From positions 1 to 64,000 of the forward strand of contig JAIXWR010000031.1 in NCBI GenBank assembly GCA_027491155.1: 64,000 nucleotides of DNA. Direction: 5' to 3'. Position numbers and translations under genes: made by a program. Positions 9,158 through 19,419 of this stretch are shown piece by piece. The DNA comes from Verrucomicrobiaceae bacterium (GTDB lineage: Bacteria; Verrucomicrobiota; Verrucomicrobiia; Verrucomicrobiales; Akkermansiaceae). Under the pieces are notes generated by a model. The model did no database searches. It saw nothing but the letters and a program-made list of their open reading frames with translations, and had not been told where the DNA came from. The first letter of the stretch is position 1. Every line of letters starts with the position of its first letter.

Positions 9158-9343
9158 ATGAAAAACCGCATTTGTCTCGCCTGGTTCTGCGACCTCGACA
9201 CCCCGGAGCGTTCCTCCGGCCACGGCCGCAAGAAGTTCCGCCCCGCGCCCCTGAACATCGCGCCGCCGCAGGAAGTGCCGGTGCCGCGGCAGCGGCCGAA
9301 GGTCAAGAAGGCCTCCGAACTCCGCCGGATGTTCGGCCGCTAA
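9158..9343 (+). CDS. Small basic protein, 61 residues, unknown
   Basis: I do not recognise this protein. It starts MKNRICLAWFC and becomes rich in proline, arginine and lysine, ending ASELRRMFGR. No signal peptide or membrane helix is convincing. It is supported by a plausible promoter just upstream, by its position alone between two divergent-to-convergent genes, and by the absence of a better frame. It could be a small nucleic-acid-binding protein, but that is only composition-based inference. Confidence 0.4.
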   Translation: MKNRICLAWFCDLDTPERSSGHGRKKFRPAPLNIAPPQEVPVPRQRPKVKKASELRRMFGR

Positions 9344-9356
9344 AAGGCCGCAAGGG

Positions 9357-10724
9357 TCAGCTCAGCACGTAGTCGTGGCCGGGTTCCGGCACGATGGCAC
9401 GGGTCGAGGGCAACTTCGCCTTGAGCTGCTCCTTGAACCACTCCGTGGCCCGCGGATCGCCGTGGACGAGGAAAGTCGTGCTGGGCTTCACCTTGAGGAT
9501 GTAGTCGAGCAGCGTCTCGCGCGTGGCGTGGCCGCTGAAGTCGAACACTTTCATCTCGCAGCGCCGCGCCACGGCCGGATGGCGGCGGTCGAGCACGATC
9601 TTTTCGCCTTCCGATGCCGCGCGGATGTGGCCGGCCGGTGAGTCGGGATCGGCGTAGCCGACGAAGAACAGCGAGTTCTTCGGGTTCTCCAGGAAGCCGA
9701 TCCGCGCGAACTGGTTGGACACCGTGTTCTCGCTCATCATGCCGCTCGACAGGCAGTAGATCGCCCCGGCGTGGAGCGGCAGCGGCCCCTTGCGCTTCTT
9801 GTTGCCGGCCTCGAGCTGCATGTCCTCGAGGATGTGGAAATTGTCGTCGCTGCGGCGGGTTTTGCCCTTGGCGAAGCGGTCGTAGATGACGGTCATCTTG
9901 GTGCTGAGGCCGCCGATGAAGACCGGGGTCTTTTTCGGGATCAGGCCGCGCTTCTTGAAGCGGTGGATCATGGTCAGCACCTCCTGCGTCTTGCCCATCG
10001 CGAAGACCGGGATCAGCACGGTGCCGCGGCGCTGCAGGGTGGCGGCGATGCTTTCGGCGAAGGACAGCTCTTCCGCCTCCCGGGTGTAGCCCGGCGCCCG
10101 GACGCTGTCGCCGCGGGTGGTCTCGATGATCAGCGTGTCGACCTTTTCCTCGGGGAAGACCGCGCCCTTGATCAGGGTGGAGTCCTCGAAATTCACGTCG
10201 CCGGTGTACATCAGCCGGTGCCCGTTGTGGTTCATCGTGATCGCCGTCGAGCCGAGCACGTGGCCGGCATCGTGGAAGGTCCCGCGCAGGGTGCCTTCCG
10301 GGTCGAGGTCGAACAGGCGCTCCAGCGGGCGGGGCTCGAAGCTTTTCTCCAGCTCGTCGAGGTCGCGGTGGGTGAAGAGCGGGTATTCGGTGATGCCGAG
10401 TTCGGTCCGCTTCGATTGCATCACGTTGACCGAGTTGTGGAGCATCGCCTTGCCCAGCTCCGCCACCGCGGGGGAAAGGAAGGCCTTGGCCTGCGGCTGG
10501 GCGGCCATCAGGACCGGCAGCGAGCCGACGTGGTCGAGGTGGGCATGGGTGACCACCACGGAATCGATCGATCCGTCCTTCAGCAGGTCGTAGCGGGGCA
10601 GGGCTTCCAGGCCGTCGTGCTTCGGGTGAAGTCCCGCATCGAGAACCACGCGGGCCTTTCCGGTGTCGATGAGGTAGGAGTTGGAGCCGATTTCGGCGTG
10701 GCGGCAGAGACTGCGGAAAAGCAT
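9357..10724 (-). CDS. MBL-fold RNA hydrolase, beta-CASP type
   Basis: Metallo-beta-lactamase-fold protein of 455 residues in the beta-CASP/CPSF73-like group, probably an endo- or exoribonuclease. The zinc motif HAHLDH is at 60-65. A later GHVLGST supplies another metal histidine, followed by MYTGDVNF, then the beta-CASP insertion (about 240-350) and a C-terminal FSGHA and FLVHGDP. Start chosen at ATG 10724 (MLFRSLCRH), where family similarity begins, rather than 14 codons upstream. No signal peptide, so it is cytoplasmic. It stands alone, 13 nt from the convergent small gene. Confidence 0.87.
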   Translation of the reverse strand: MLFRSLCRHAEIGSNSYLIDTGKARVVLDAGLHPKHDGLEALPRYDLLKDGSIDSVVVTHAHLDHVGSLPVLMAAQPQAKAFLSPAVAELGKAMLHNSVNVMQSKRTELGITEYPLFTHRDLDELEKSFEPRPLERLFDLDPEGTLRGTFHDAGHVLGSTAITMNHNGHRLMYTGDVNFEDSTLIKGAVFPEEKVDTLIIETTRGDSVRAPGYTREAEELSFAESIAATLQRRGTVLIPVFAMGKTQEVLTMIHRFKKRGLIPKKTPVFIGGLSTKMTVIYDRFAKGKTRRSDDNFHILEDMQLEAGNKKRKGPLPLHAGAIYCLSSGMMSENTVSNQFARIGFLENPKNSLFFVGYADPDSPAGHIRAASEGEKIVLDRRHPAVARRCEMKVFDFSGHATRETLLDYILKVKPSTTFLVHGDPRATEWFKEQLKAKLPSTRAIVPEPGHDYVLS

Positions 10725-11022
10725 GGGCAAAAGTGAACGGCCGGGACCATGGGGATGGATCGGCAAATGTCGAACGCTGATTTTCAGGGAGATTCGGGGA
10801 TCACTTGCCTTTGGGCGGAGCGGGAGCCCCGGTGATCGGGTCCATCCAGGCCGGGCGCGCGACCTTCTCGGACTCGGAATTCCATTCGGCGCGGGTGGGA
10901 GTGCGGTCGCGTTCGATAGTTTTGGACGGCCATCGCATCAAGTGAGCGCACCGGGGGCAAGGCGATCTTCTATGGCGGTAATGGTGACGGAATTCGGGCT
11001 GCTTGACACCCGGAAGGGGACG

Positions 11023-11694
11023 ATGAAACAAAGAATGATGATTCCCAGACGCTTGGCTCTGCTGATTGCCGCGGTCCCATGTCTGTTACAAGCCAGTCCG
11101 CTCGACCTTCCGGTGAAGGAGCAGAGGAAGTTGTTGGAACAGAAACTGTTTCCTTTGCTCGCCGAAGCGGATCGGGTGGTCATCTATTCGCTCTACCCGG
11201 TGAAGCGGGAGAGGCTGAAAGCGGATCCCGACCGTCTGGAACTGGTCGTAGCGTTTCAGGTTCAAGATGAGAAGGCCGCCGCTGCCCTGACCGATGCAGA
11301 TCGGCAGGTGATGGCCTTCGCGAGAAAGGCTCCAACGTTTGAAGGCTTCCCGATTCTGGGCAAGGCAGTGATGAAGCAGCCCGATGAGATTCGCGGATTT
11401 CTTACGTCGGTTTGCGGGGCGATGCTCGCTTCGGCGGAGAATGAAGGAGAAGCAGACTGCCACGACCCGCGACACGCGATTTTGGTGGTAAAAGGCGAGC
11501 AGCGACTTCGATTTTCGGTCTGCTTTGCCTGCGGGAATTCGTATCTCCGGGGGGCGCCGGAGTCGGCGGCGGATGCCGTGAAGGTCTTCCACCACTTCAA
11601 GTCCTCGTTACGGGATGCGTTCGAAGCCAAGTTCGTCGAGCAGGGAGTGCCTCATGCCCCTTACGCCAAGAACCCTCTGAAAGCGCCGAAATGA
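11023..11694 (+). CDS. Exported protein of unknown function
   Basis: Protein of 223 residues that I cannot assign to a family. The start at 11023 is set by a purine-rich ribosome site (GGAAGGGGA) and gives a clear signal peptide (about 1-24, MKQRMMIPRRLALLIAAVPC). The mature part is charged and mixed alpha/beta, with one CFACGN pair of cysteines near residue 170 and no metal motif. The 298-nt region before it (10725-11022) holds no well-supported gene. Its codon use and cleaner SD differ a little from the neighbours. Confidence 0.6.
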   Translation: MKQRMMIPRRLALLIAAVPCLLQASPLDLPVKEQRKLLEQKLFPLLAEADRVVIYSLYPVKRERLKADPDRLELVVAFQVQDEKAAAALTDADRQVMAFARKAPTFEGFPILGKAVMKQPDEIRGFLTSVCGAMLASAENEGEADCHDPRHAILVVKGEQRLRFSVCFACGNSYLRGAPESAADAVKVFHHFKSSLRDAFEAKFVEQGVPHAPYAKNPLKAPK

Positions 11695-11703
11695 AAAGTG
11701 GCT

Positions 11704-12270
11704 TCAATCAAAAAGGTCGCCGAGCCGGACCTCGATTTCGGAGATGGCTGACGACTTGAGGACTACTCCGTCGGCAACGCTGAACCGTTTCAAGTAACTT
11801 CCGCCCAGCGGCCGGCGGTGGACTTCGACCCTGCGCTCTGCCGGCAGGACGATCCAATACTCCTCCACACCCGTCTCGCCGTAAACGGCCGCCTTTTCCC
11901 GATCCATCGCAACGCTGCTGATGGCGATCTCGATGACGAGGGTCGCGGTCGTCGGATGTTGCGTCCGGAAATCCCGGTCCGATCCCGCAACGATCGCGAT
12001 GTCGGGCTCCGGTTCCGAGTCGTGGAGAGTCAGCGGCTGATCCTGCCGCACGGAAAACCCCGGCGGGGCCAACGCATGGAGAAGATCGTAGAGAAATTTG
12101 GCGACGCTGCTGTGGAGCGGGGACTTGGACGTTTTCTCGTAGACGATTCCCCGGATCAGTTCCGTGCGCTTTCCGTTCTCGTTGAATTCGGGAAACGCAT
12201 GATACTGCGCGACCGTGATCGGCGAAACCCGGGCCTCGGGGATGTCGAGGATCGATCTCGCTGCGGCCAT
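11704..12270 (-). CDS. Uma2-family (DUF820) endonuclease-like protein
   Basis: 188-residue protein of the Uma2 family, a PD-(D/E)XK nuclease fold that is very frequent in Verrucomicrobia, Planctomycetes and cyanobacteria. The fold elements are visible: ELIRG after the N-terminal helix, EPDIAIV for the catalytic acid, LVIEIA as the core strand with its acidic residue, then a lysine and EEYWIV. No biochemical role is settled for the family, and a restriction or repair role is only inferred from the fold. It converges with the exported protein gene, leaving 9 nt. Confidence 0.85.
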   Translation of the reverse strand: MAAARSILDIPEARVSPITVAQYHAFPEFNENGKRTELIRGIVYEKTSKSPLHSSVAKFLYDLLHALAPPGFSVRQDQPLTLHDSEPEPDIAIVAGSDRDFRTQHPTTATLVIEIAISSVAMDREKAAVYGETGVEEYWIVLPAERRVEVHRRPLGGSYLKRFSVADGVVLKSSAISEIEVRLGDLFD

Positions 12271-12346
12271 GTCAGGGAATCTGCCTGAACGGTCATCAGG
12301 GTCAAGGAGGCCGGATGCGCGGGAAGAATCCGGATTCCCCCGTGGA

Positions 12347-12847
12347 TCACTCCCCGATCTCCTTCAGCACATCCGCCGCCTGCTGGTCGGTCGATGCGGA
12401 AAGATCGCGCCACACCAGCTTGCCGTCCTTGAACAGGAAGGCCTGCCGTTTCGCGAAGCCCATGCTGTGCGGCACGCCGAAGGCGTCGGCGACCTTGCCG
12501 TCCTTGTCGGCCAGCAGGGTGAAGGGGAGCTTGTATTTCTCCTGGAAGGCCTTCTGCGCGGCGACGTCGTCCAGGCTGACGCCGAAAACCCGCACCTTCT
12601 TTTCAGTCAGGGTGGCGAAGGAGTCCCGCAGCGAGCAGGACTGCTTGGTGCAGCCGGGGGTGTCGGCCTTCGGGTAGAAGTAAACGAGGGTCCAGCCGCT
12701 GGCCGCCTCCGCCAGTTTCACGTCCTTGCCGTCCTGATCTTTCGCGGTCACGGCGGGCAGCGCTGCCCCCGTGTCGATGGGGGCGGCGGAGGAAAGGGCG
12801 ATGCCGAAGGGTGCGGCAACGGCGGCAAGGGCGCGGAGAGGATTCAT
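12347..12847 (-). CDS. Exported peroxiredoxin, BCP/PrxQ type
   Basis: Thiol peroxidase of 166 residues with a predicted signal peptide (MNPLRALAAVAAP...). The catalytic segment is ADTPGCTKQSC: the peroxidatic cysteine follows TPG and a second cysteine five residues later is the usual resolving cysteine of BCP/PrxQ. It reduces hydrogen peroxide and alkyl peroxides, here outside the cytoplasm, with an unknown electron donor. The start at 12847 is preferred to an upstream in-frame ATG because only it gives a signal peptide. Confidence 0.85.
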   Translation of the reverse strand: MNPLRALAAVAAPFGIALSSAAPIDTGAALPAVTAKDQDGKDVKLAEAASGWTLVYFYPKADTPGCTKQSCSLRDSFATLTEKKVRVFGVSLDDVAAQKAFQEKYKLPFTLLADKDGKVADAFGVPHSMGFAKRQAFLFKDGKLVWRDLSASTDQQAADVLKEIGE

Positions 12848-12899
12848 CGGGCAGGAGGGTGCCACGGAACGGGGATGGCGCAAGCGGGCGATTTTTCGG

Positions 12900-12928
12900 T
12901 GGACAGTCCGCCGCCGCAAAGCTAGAGC
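12900..12928 (+). promoter_or_regulatory. Candidate tRNA promoter
   Basis: TGGACA (12900-12905), 17 nt, TAGAGC (12923-12928), ending 32 nt before the mature tRNA. It diverges from the peroxiredoxin gene. Confidence 0.4.
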
Positions 12929-12960
12929 CTCCGCCCGCCCGCGAGGGAACTTCTTGGAAC

Positions 12961-13035
<75 letters not shown>

Positions 13036-13429
13036 GAAGTTCCCGTGAGCGGTGCCGCCGCCGCCGGGTGGCCTCCCGGGTCCGCGCCTCCTTGCCGGAC
13101 GGCAAAAGTTTGAGGGCTTTTCACGTCTGTAGGGGCCTCGCACGGCCTGGAAGCAAGCCCGCCGGGCGACCTAAAAGCCTTAAAAATAAAGGGTTCCGAA
13201 CCAAAATCCAGCCCGGAAATTTTTTCTAAATAGGTCTTGCCACGTGGGTCGCGATGCCTAGATTCGCCGCCCCACATCGCCCCCTGACCGACGGCCCAAG
13301 GCCAATCGGGTGGCTTCATTCTCCAAACACTATCGGGTGCAGCTCCGGATAACAGGCTCTTGCGAGGGATTTTCCTCGCCTCCTGCCCGGCGTCGCATCC
13401 CAGCGAAAACCGAAACACGCAGGAATCCT
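13036..13429 (+). promoter_or_regulatory. Promoter and leader of the str-S10-spc superoperon
   Basis: This 394-nt stretch has no gene. It carries the best promoter of the window: TTGCCA at 13237-13242, 16 nt, TAGATT at 13259-13264. The predicted leader to rpsL is about 160 nt and contains a hairpin, GCGAGG (13362-13367) with CCTCGC (13374-13379), about 50 nt before the start codon. This could be a site for ribosomal-protein feedback; that role is inference. An AGGA stands about 8 nt before the rpsL ATG. Confidence 0.7.
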
Positions 13430-13843
13430 ATGCCGACCATCAATCAGCTCGTCCGTAAGGGACGACAGACTCCGATCGAGAAATCGAAGTCTCCGGCGAT
13501 GAGCAATTGCCCGCAGCGCCGCGGCGTCTGCCTCCAGGTGATGACCCGCACGCCGAAGAAGCCGAACTCGGCGCTCCGGAAAGTCGCCAAGGTCCGCCTG
13601 ACCAACGGTTACGAAGTCATCGCCTACATCGGCGGCGAAGGCCACAACCTCCAGGAGCACTCCATCGTGCTCGTCCGCGGCGGCCGTGTGAAAGACCTTC
13701 CCGGTGTCCGCTACCACATCGTCCGTGGTTCGCTCGACACCCTCGGCGTCGACAAGCGCCGCCAGAGCCGTTCGAAGTACGGCGCCAAGCGTCCGAAGCC
13801 CGGCCAGCCGGCCGCTCCTGCCAAGGGTGGCAAGAAGAAGTAA
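13430..13843 (+). CDS. rpsL: 30S ribosomal protein S12
   Basis: Decoding-centre protein of 137 residues, about 13 longer than E. coli S12 because of a C-terminal proline/lysine tail ([15 protein letters not shown]). The invariant [14 protein letters not shown] and [15 protein letters not shown] segments are intact, including the lysines whose mutation gives streptomycin resistance. First gene of the superoperon. Start set by [11 protein letters not shown]. Confidence 0.98.
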   Translation: MPTINQLVRKGRQTPIEKSKSPAMSNCPQRRGVCLQVMTRTPKKPNSALRKVAKVRLTNGYEVIAYIGGEGHNLQEHSIVLVRGGRVKDLPGVRYHIVRGSLDTLGVDKRRQSRSKYGAKRPKPGQPAAPAKGGKKK

Positions 13844-13876
13844 GCCCCGCGCCGTCACCCCTAATCCTTCACGATC

Positions 13877-14350
13877 ATGTCACGCCGCAAGCGCACTTTC
13901 CACAAGCCCGACCGCCGGGATTCTCGCTACGACAGCTCCCTCGTCGGCCACCTTATTTCCAAGGTGATGCTCGACGGCAAGCGCTCCCTCGCCGAACGCA
14001 TCGTCTACGCCGCCATCGACAAGGCGAGCGAAGGCGTTGAAACCGTCGATCCCCTCGAAGTCGTCACCCGCGCCATCGAGAACGCCAAGCCCCGCGTCGA
14101 GGTCAAGAGCCGCCGCGTCGGTGGTGCCACCTACCAGGTCCCGCTCGAAGTCGATCCCGCCCGTTCCGAGTCCCTCGCCCTGCGCTGGATCGTCGGTTAC
14201 GCCCGCGGCCGCAAGGGCACCCCGATGCACGTCGCCCTCGCCAACGAGCTGAAGGACGCCGCCAACAACCAGGGCTCCTCGGTCCGCAAGCGCGACGACG
14301 TCCACAAGATGGCCCAGGCCAACCGCGCCTTCGCCCACTTCCGCTGGTAA
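13877..14350 (+). CDS. rpsG: 30S ribosomal protein S7
   Basis: 16S head-assembly protein of 157 residues, normal length. It begins MSRRKRTFHKPDRRDSRY and contains the conserved KPRVEVKSRRVGGATYQVP and LANELKDA segments. It contacts the E-site tRNA and, in E. coli, represses the str operon. No Shine-Dalgarno sequence is visible; the leader is CTTCACGATC before the ATG. Confidence 0.98.
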   Translation: MSRRKRTFHKPDRRDSRYDSSLVGHLISKVMLDGKRSLAERIVYAAIDKASEGVETVDPLEVVTRAIENAKPRVEVKSRRVGGATYQVPLEVDPARSESLALRWIVGYARGRKGTPMHVALANELKDAANNQGSSVRKRDDVHKMAQANRAFAHFRW

Positions 14351-14384
14351 TCCATTGACCGGGGTCGCCCGACCCCATCCCGCC

Positions 14385-16532
14385 ATGTCTTCCAACCACA
14401 ACAATCCCGATCGCCCGTATCCGCTTGAGCGGACGCGGAACATCGGGATTGCGGCGCACATCGACGCCGGGAAGACCACGCTCACCGAGCGCATCCTCTT
14501 CTACACGGGGATGATCCACAAGATCGGGGAAGTGCACGACGGTGCCGCCACGACCGACTGGATGGAGCAGGAGCGCGAACGCGGCATCACCATCACCTCC
14601 GCCGCCGTCACCACCGAGTGGTGGCAGCGCGAGGAAGCCGGGATCACCAAGTCGTTCACCGGCCAGAAGCAGCGGATCAACATCATCGACACCCCCGGCC
14701 ACGTGGATTTCACGGCCGAGGTGGAGCGCTCGCTGCGGGTGCTCGACGGCGCGATCGTCGTCTTCTGCGGCGTCGCCGGTGTCCAGCCCCAGACCGAAAC
14801 CGTCTGGCGCCAGGCCACCAAATACCACGTCCCGCGCATCGTGTTCGTCAACAAGATGGACCGTGTGGGCGCCAACTTCGACAACGTCTTCCACGAGGTG
14901 AAGGAAAAGCTCGGCGCCAACGCCGTGCGCATCCTGATCCCGATCGGTGCCGAGGACACCCTGCGCGGCCAGATCGACGTGGTGAACCAGAAGGCCGTCA
15001 TCTACAACGACGACGCCACCTTCGGCTCGACCTACGAGATCGTCGAACTCGACGCCGACCAGAAGGCCCTCGCCGAAGCCGCCTACTCCGAACTGCTCGA
15101 CACCGTCGCCAGCGTCGACGACCAGCTTGGCGAGAAGTTCCTGATGGAGGAGCCGATCACCCGCGAGGACCTCAAGGCCGCCATCCGCCGAGCCACCATC
15201 GCCAACAAGCTGGTCCCCGTCGCCGGCGGTTCCGCTTTCAAGAACAAGGGCGTCCAGTACCTCCTCGACGCCGTCGTCGACTACCTCCCGAGCCCGCTGG
15301 AACTCCCCGCGATGGTCGGCATGGATCCCGACAACGAGGATCACAAGATCGAGGTCCACACCAGCGACAACGAGAAGTTCTGCTCGCTGGCTTTCAAACT
15401 CTGGGCCGACAAGTTCGTCGGCAAACTCGTCTTCTTCCGTGTTTACTCCGGCGTCATCCGCAAGGGCGACACGGTCTACAACCCCCGCACCCGCCGCTCC
15501 GAGCGCGTCGGCCGCCTGATCCAGATCCAGGCCAACGAGCACAAGGACATCAACGCCTGCTACGCCGGCGACATCGCGGCCATGGTCGGCCTCAAGAACG
15601 TCACCACCGGTGACACGCTCGCCAAGGAAGGCTACGACGTCGTCCTCGAGCCCCCGACTTTCCCGGAACCCGTCATCTCGATGGCGGTCGAACCGAAAAC
15701 CAAGGCCGACCAGGAAAAGCTCGCCAACGCGCTGGGCCGCCTGTCGGAAGAGGATCCCACTTTCCAGGTCAAGACCGACGAGGAAACCGGCCAGACCATC
15801 ATCTCGGGCATGGGCGAGCTCCACCTCGAGATCATCGTCGACCGCCTGCGCCGCGAATTCAAGGTCGAGGCCAACACCGGCGCCCCGCAGATCGCCTACC
15901 GCGAGACCATCACCGCCGAGGCCCCGGGCGAAGGCAAGCTGGTCAAGCAGTCGGGCGGCCGCGGCCAATACGGGCACGTCCGCCTCGCCGTCCGCCCGAA
16001 CGAAAAGGGCAAGGGCCTCACCATCGACAACAAGATCGTCGGCGGCGAAATCCCCAAGGACTACCACAACGCGGTCTTCAAGGGCGTCAACGAGGCCATG
16101 ACCAACGGCATCATCGCCGGCTACCCGGTGATCGACGTCCACGTCGACGTCCTCGGCGGCTCCTTCCACGAGGTCGATTCCAACGAGAACGCTTTCACGA
16201 TGGCCGCCATCTTCGCGATGAAGGACGCCTTCAAGAAGGCCAAGGCCATCCTCCTCGAGCCCATCATGGCCGTGGAAGTCTCCACCCCGGACGACTACCA
16301 GGGCGACGTGATGGGCGATCTGAACCGCCGCCGCGGCCAGATCCAGAACATGGAAAGCAAGGGCAAGCTCGCCGTCATCCGCGCGAACGTCCCCCTGAAG
16401 GAAATGTTCGGCTATTCCACCGCCGTCCGGACCCTCTCGTCCGGCCGCGCTTCCTACTCGATGACCCCGTCCCACTTCGAACAGGTGCCGGGTAACATCG
16501 TCTCCGAAATCGTCACCGACCGCGGCCACTAG
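14385..16532 (+). CDS. fusA: Elongation factor G
   Basis: GTPase of 715 residues that drives translocation. The P loop AHIDAGKTT, the switch II segment DTPGHVDF and the NKMD guanine motif are all present. Domains II-V follow, with GMGELHLE in domain III and the C-terminal ASYSM block. A somewhat longer loop separates the switch region strand from DTPG. The ATG at 14385 follows a CC-rich leader without SD. tuf does not follow, unlike in most str operons; rpsJ comes 32 nt later. Confidence 0.98.
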   Translation: MSSNHNNPDRPYPLERTRNIGIAAHIDAGKTTLTERILFYTGMIHKIGEVHDGAATTDWMEQERERGITITSAAVTTEWWQREEAGITKSFTGQKQRINIIDTPGHVDFTAEVERSLRVLDGAIVVFCGVAGVQPQTETVWRQATKYHVPRIVFVNKMDRVGANFDNVFHEVKEKLGANAVRILIPIGAEDTLRGQIDVVNQKAVIYNDDATFGSTYEIVELDADQKALAEAAYSELLDTVASVDDQLGEKFLMEEPITREDLKAAIRRATIANKLVPVAGGSAFKNKGVQYLLDAVVDYLPSPLELPAMVGMDPDNEDHKIEVHTSDNEKFCSLAFKLWADKFVGKLVFFRVYSGVIRKGDTVYNPRTRRSERVGRLIQIQANEHKDINACYAGDIAAMVGLKNVTTGDTLAKEGYDVVLEPPTFPEPVISMAVEPKTKADQEKLANALGRLSEEDPTFQVKTDEETGQTIISGMGELHLEIIVDRLRREFKVEANTGAPQIAYRETITAEAPGEGKLVKQSGGRGQYGHVRLAVRPNEKGKGLTIDNKIVGGEIPKDYHNAVFKGVNEAMTNGIIAGYPVIDVHVDVLGGSFHEVDSNENAFTMAAIFAMKDAFKKAKAILLEPIMAVEVSTPDDYQGDVMGDLNRRRGQIQNMESKGKLAVIRANVPLKEMFGYSTAVRTLSSGRASYSMTPSHFEQVPGNIVSEIVTDRGH

Positions 16533-16564
16533 GCCCTACCCACTCTCAAACCACATCCACCGCC

Positions 16565-16873
16565 ATGGAAAACCAAAAGATCCGCATCCGCCTGCGCGCC
16601 TTCGATCACCGCGCCATCGACCGCTCTGCCGCGGAGATCGTCGAGACCGCAAAGCGCACCGGCGCCAAGGTGGCCGGCCCGATCCCGCTTCCGACCCGCA
16701 TCGAGAAGTTCAGCGTGAACCGCTCCGTGCACGTCAACAAGAAGTCCGCCGAACAGTTCGAGATCCGCACCCACAAGCGCGTGCTCGACATCGTCGACCC
16801 GACCGCCCGCACCGTCGACGAGCTCAAGAAGCTCAACCTGCCCGCCGGCGTCGATATCGCCATCCGCATCTGA
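16565..16873 (+). CDS. rpsJ: 30S ribosomal protein S10
   Basis: 102 residues, normal length. It holds the conserved [13 protein letters not shown] and [17 protein letters not shown] blocks and ends in AGVDIAIRI. It joins the 30S head and, with NusB, takes part in transcription antitermination. It starts the S10 part of the operon only 32 nt after fusA, so the two operons are fused here. Confidence 0.98.
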   Translation: MENQKIRIRLRAFDHRAIDRSAAEIVETAKRTGAKVAGPIPLPTRIEKFSVNRSVHVNKKSAEQFEIRTHKRVLDIVDPTARTVDELKKLNLPAGVDIAIRI

Positions 16874-16923
16874 GCCCGGCTTTCCCGGCCTCTGCCATCC
16901 TCAATCTCCATTCCCTTCTTCCC

Positions 16924-17565
16924 ATGTCACTCGGACTTCTCGGCAAGAAACTCGGCATGACCCGTCTCTTCGACGCGGCCACCCAGTCCAGCATCCCCGT
17001 CACCGTCATCGACGTCAGCGGCAACACCCTGCTGCAGGTCAAGACCCCTGAAAAGGACGGCTACTCCGCCGTCCAGGTCGGCTTCGGCGACAAGAAGGAA
17101 TCCCGCGCCGACAAGCCGTCGCTGGGTCACTTCAAGAAGCACGGGTCCACCCCGAAATACCTCGTCCAGGAGTTCCGCTTCGAGACCGGTGCCAGCATTC
17201 CTGAAACCCATCCGGGCATGGAAACCTTCACCGCCGGCCAGTGGGTCGACGTGATCGGCACCACCAAGGGCCGCGGCTTCCAGGGCGCCGTCAAGCGCCA
17301 CGGCTTCGGCGGTCTCAAGATGACCCACGGCTCCATGATGCACCGCCGGACCGGTGCCATCGGCTGCCGCTCCACTCCGGGCCGCGTCTGGAAGAACCAG
17401 AAGATGCCCGGACACATGGGCGACGTCCCCCGCACCGTCCAGAACCTCAAGATCGTGGCCGTGCGCCCCGAGGACGGCGTGATCCTCGTCTCCGGTGCCG
17501 TCCCCGGCGCCAAGGGAGGTTACGTCACCATCCGCCCCGCCAAGAAGAAGACCGCCGCCGCCTGA
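16924..17565 (+). CDS. rplC: 50S ribosomal protein L3
   Basis: 213 residues. Starts [17 protein letters not shown]; the conserved [15 protein letters not shown] loop that reaches the peptidyl-transferase centre and the [12 protein letters not shown] segment are intact. The pyrimidine-rich leader has no SD. Confidence 0.98.
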   Translation: MSLGLLGKKLGMTRLFDAATQSSIPVTVIDVSGNTLLQVKTPEKDGYSAVQVGFGDKKESRADKPSLGHFKKHGSTPKYLVQEFRFETGASIPETHPGMETFTAGQWVDVIGTTKGRGFQGAVKRHGFGGLKMTHGSMMHRRTGAIGCRSTPGRVWKNQKMPGHMGDVPRTVQNLKIVAVRPEDGVILVSGAVPGAKGGYVTIRPAKKKTAAA

Positions 17566-17605
17566 GGCCGGGGTTTGAACCGAAACTCTCACTCGCATCC
17601 CAGTC

Positions 17606-18214
17606 ATGCCCGCGAAAACTTTCACCGCTGACGACGCCTCCGGCGCGAACATCCTGCTCGCCGAGCCCGACAAGGGCGCCCAGGCCGTGCACGACCTCGT
17701 GACCGCCTACCGCGCCAACCGCCGCACCGGCTCCGCCTGCACCAAGACCCGTGGCGAAGTCCGCGGCAACAACAAGAAGATCTACAAGCAGAAGGGCACC
17801 GGTAACGCCCGCCACGGCGACAAGCGCGCCCCGATCTTCGTCGGCGGCGGCGTGGTCTTCGGCCCCCGCCCGCGCGATTACTCCAAGCACGTGCCCAAGA
17901 ACGTCCGCAAGCTCGCCTTGCGCCGCGTCCTCGGCGACCTCGTCCGCGAGGAGTCGATCAAGGTGCTGCCTTCCTTCTCCATCGCCGATGGCAAGACCAA
18001 GTCCTTCATCGCCGCCGTGACCGCCGAGGTCGCCCCGAAGAAGGTGCTGATCGTCGCCAAGGGCTTCGACGACAAGACCTACCTCGCCGCCCGCAACGTC
18101 GGCTGGGCCCAGCTCGTCACCGCCGAGAGCCTCAACGTCGAGGAACTCCTCCACGCCGATTCCGTCCTGGTGGTGGAAGACGCCCTCGAAACCCTCGCCA
18201 AGCGCACCGCTTAA
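17606..18214 (+). CDS. rplD: 50S ribosomal protein L4
   Basis: 202 residues. The extended loop [19 protein letters not shown], which lines the exit tunnel, and the [10 protein letters not shown] block identify it. In E. coli L4 represses the S10 operon by acting on the leader; no such leader is seen ahead of rpsJ here. The N-terminal 20 residues are poorly conserved. Confidence 0.98.
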   Translation: MPAKTFTADDASGANILLAEPDKGAQAVHDLVTAYRANRRTGSACTKTRGEVRGNNKKIYKQKGTGNARHGDKRAPIFVGGGVVFGPRPRDYSKHVPKNVRKLALRRVLGDLVREESIKVLPSFSIADGKTKSFIAAVTAEVAPKKVLIVAKGFDDKTYLAARNVGWAQLVTAESLNVEELLHADSVLVVEDALETLAKRTA

Positions 18215-18232
18215 TTTCCGCTGACCCGCGCC

Positions 18233-18517
18233 ATGAAAGACATCTACCAAGTCATCAAGAACGTCCGCCTCAGCGAAAAGGCCGCCATGCTGCAGGAGAC
18301 CAACAACGAGATCACCCTCGAGGTCGACCGCAAGGCCAACAAGCTGGAGATCAAGCGCGCCGTCGAGACCCTCCTCGGCAAGAAGGTCTCCGCCGTCCGC
18401 ACCGCCAACTACCTCGGCAAGGCCCGGCGCAAGCGCCGTGCCGACGAGGGCCGCACCAACCACTGGAAGAAGGCCGTTGTCCGCCTCAAGGAAGGCGAAA
18501 CCTTCGACCTCGTCTGA
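18233..18517 (+). CDS. rplW: 50S ribosomal protein L23
   Basis: 94 residues, normal length. It binds at the tunnel exit and docks trigger factor and SRP. It contains VIKNVRLSEKA and the basic KARRKRRADEG loop. It follows rplD by 18 nt with no SD. Confidence 0.97.
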   Translation: MKDIYQVIKNVRLSEKAAMLQETNNEITLEVDRKANKLEIKRAVETLLGKKVSAVRTANYLGKARRKRRADEGRTNHWKKAVVRLKEGETFDLV

Positions 18518-18558
18518 TTTTCAACCCCGGCTAACCCCGAACAACCCTCACGCGAGCC

Positions 18559-19401
18559 ATGTCTCTCAAGGAGTTCACACCCAATACCCCGTCCGAACGC
18601 TACAAGGTGCTCCCGTCCTTCGACGAGATCACCAAGCACAAGCCGGAGAAGAGCCTTCTCACCCCGCTCAAGCGCAGCGGCGGCCGCAACAACACCGGCC
18701 GGATCACCTGCCGCCACATCGGCGGCGGACACAAGCGCCACTACCGCCTGATCGACTTCAAGCGCGGCAAGCACGACGTGCCCGCCACCGTGGTCGGCAT
18801 CGAGTACGATCCGAACCGCACCTGCCGCATCGCCCTGATCCAGTACAAGGACGGCCAGAAGAGCTACATCCTGGCCCCCGCCGGCCTTGAAACCGGCGCC
18901 ACCGTGGTGTCCGGCGAAAAGGTCGCCCCGAAGGTCGGCAACGCGATGCCCCTCAAGAGCGTCCCGCTCGGCACGGCCATCCACAACATCGAGCTCCTCC
19001 CCGGCAACGGCGGCAAGGTCGCCCGCTCCGCCGGCCAGCAGGCCATTCTTTCCAACCGCGAAGGCGGCTGGGCGCTGGTCAAGATGCCCTCCGGCGAAAT
19101 CCGCCGCTTCAACGAACTTTGCTTCTGCACCATCGGTGCCGTCGGCAACCGCGACCACATGAACGAGGTGTCCGGCAAGGCCGGCCGCACCCGCTGGCAG
19201 GGCGTCCGCCCGACCGTCCGCGGCATGTGCATGAACCCCGTCGACCACCCGAACGGCGGTGGCGAAGGCAAGTCGAAGTCCGGTGGCGGCCGCCAGCACC
19301 TGACCAGCCCCTGGGGCCACGCCAAGGGCCAGAAGACCCGCAAGCCGAAGAAGGTCACCAGCACCTTCATCGTCGAAAGCCGCCACGCCAAGAAGCGCTA
19401 A
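18559..19401 (+). CDS. rplB: 50S ribosomal protein L2
   Basis: 280 residues, close to the usual 275. It contains [19 protein letters not shown] and, near the C-terminus, the [20 protein letters not shown] segment whose histidine sits near the peptidyl-transferase centre. Ends in HAKKR. No SD. Confidence 0.98.
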   Translation: MSLKEFTPNTPSERYKVLPSFDEITKHKPEKSLLTPLKRSGGRNNTGRITCRHIGGGHKRHYRLIDFKRGKHDVPATVVGIEYDPNRTCRIALIQYKDGQKSYILAPAGLETGATVVSGEKVAPKVGNAMPLKSVPLGTAIHNIELLPGNGGKVARSAGQQAILSNREGGWALVKMPSGEIRRFNELCFCTIGAVGNRDHMNEVSGKAGRTRWQGVRPTVRGMCMNPVDHPNGGGEGKSKSGGGRQHLTSPWGHAKGQKTRKPKKVTSTFIVESRHAKKR

Positions 19402-19419
19402 TCCTTACCTCACGAACCT

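Noticed and set aside
10801-10938. Minus-strand frame of about 45 residues ending WMDPITGAPAPPKGK
   Set aside because: The end looks protein-like, but there is no ribosome site, no family and no upstream coding continuity. It may be a gene remnant; evidence is too thin to list.
13200-13230. Possible terminator after the tRNA (AATTTTTTC)
   Set aside because: The T run is not preceded by a stem, so it is not a convincing intrinsic terminator.
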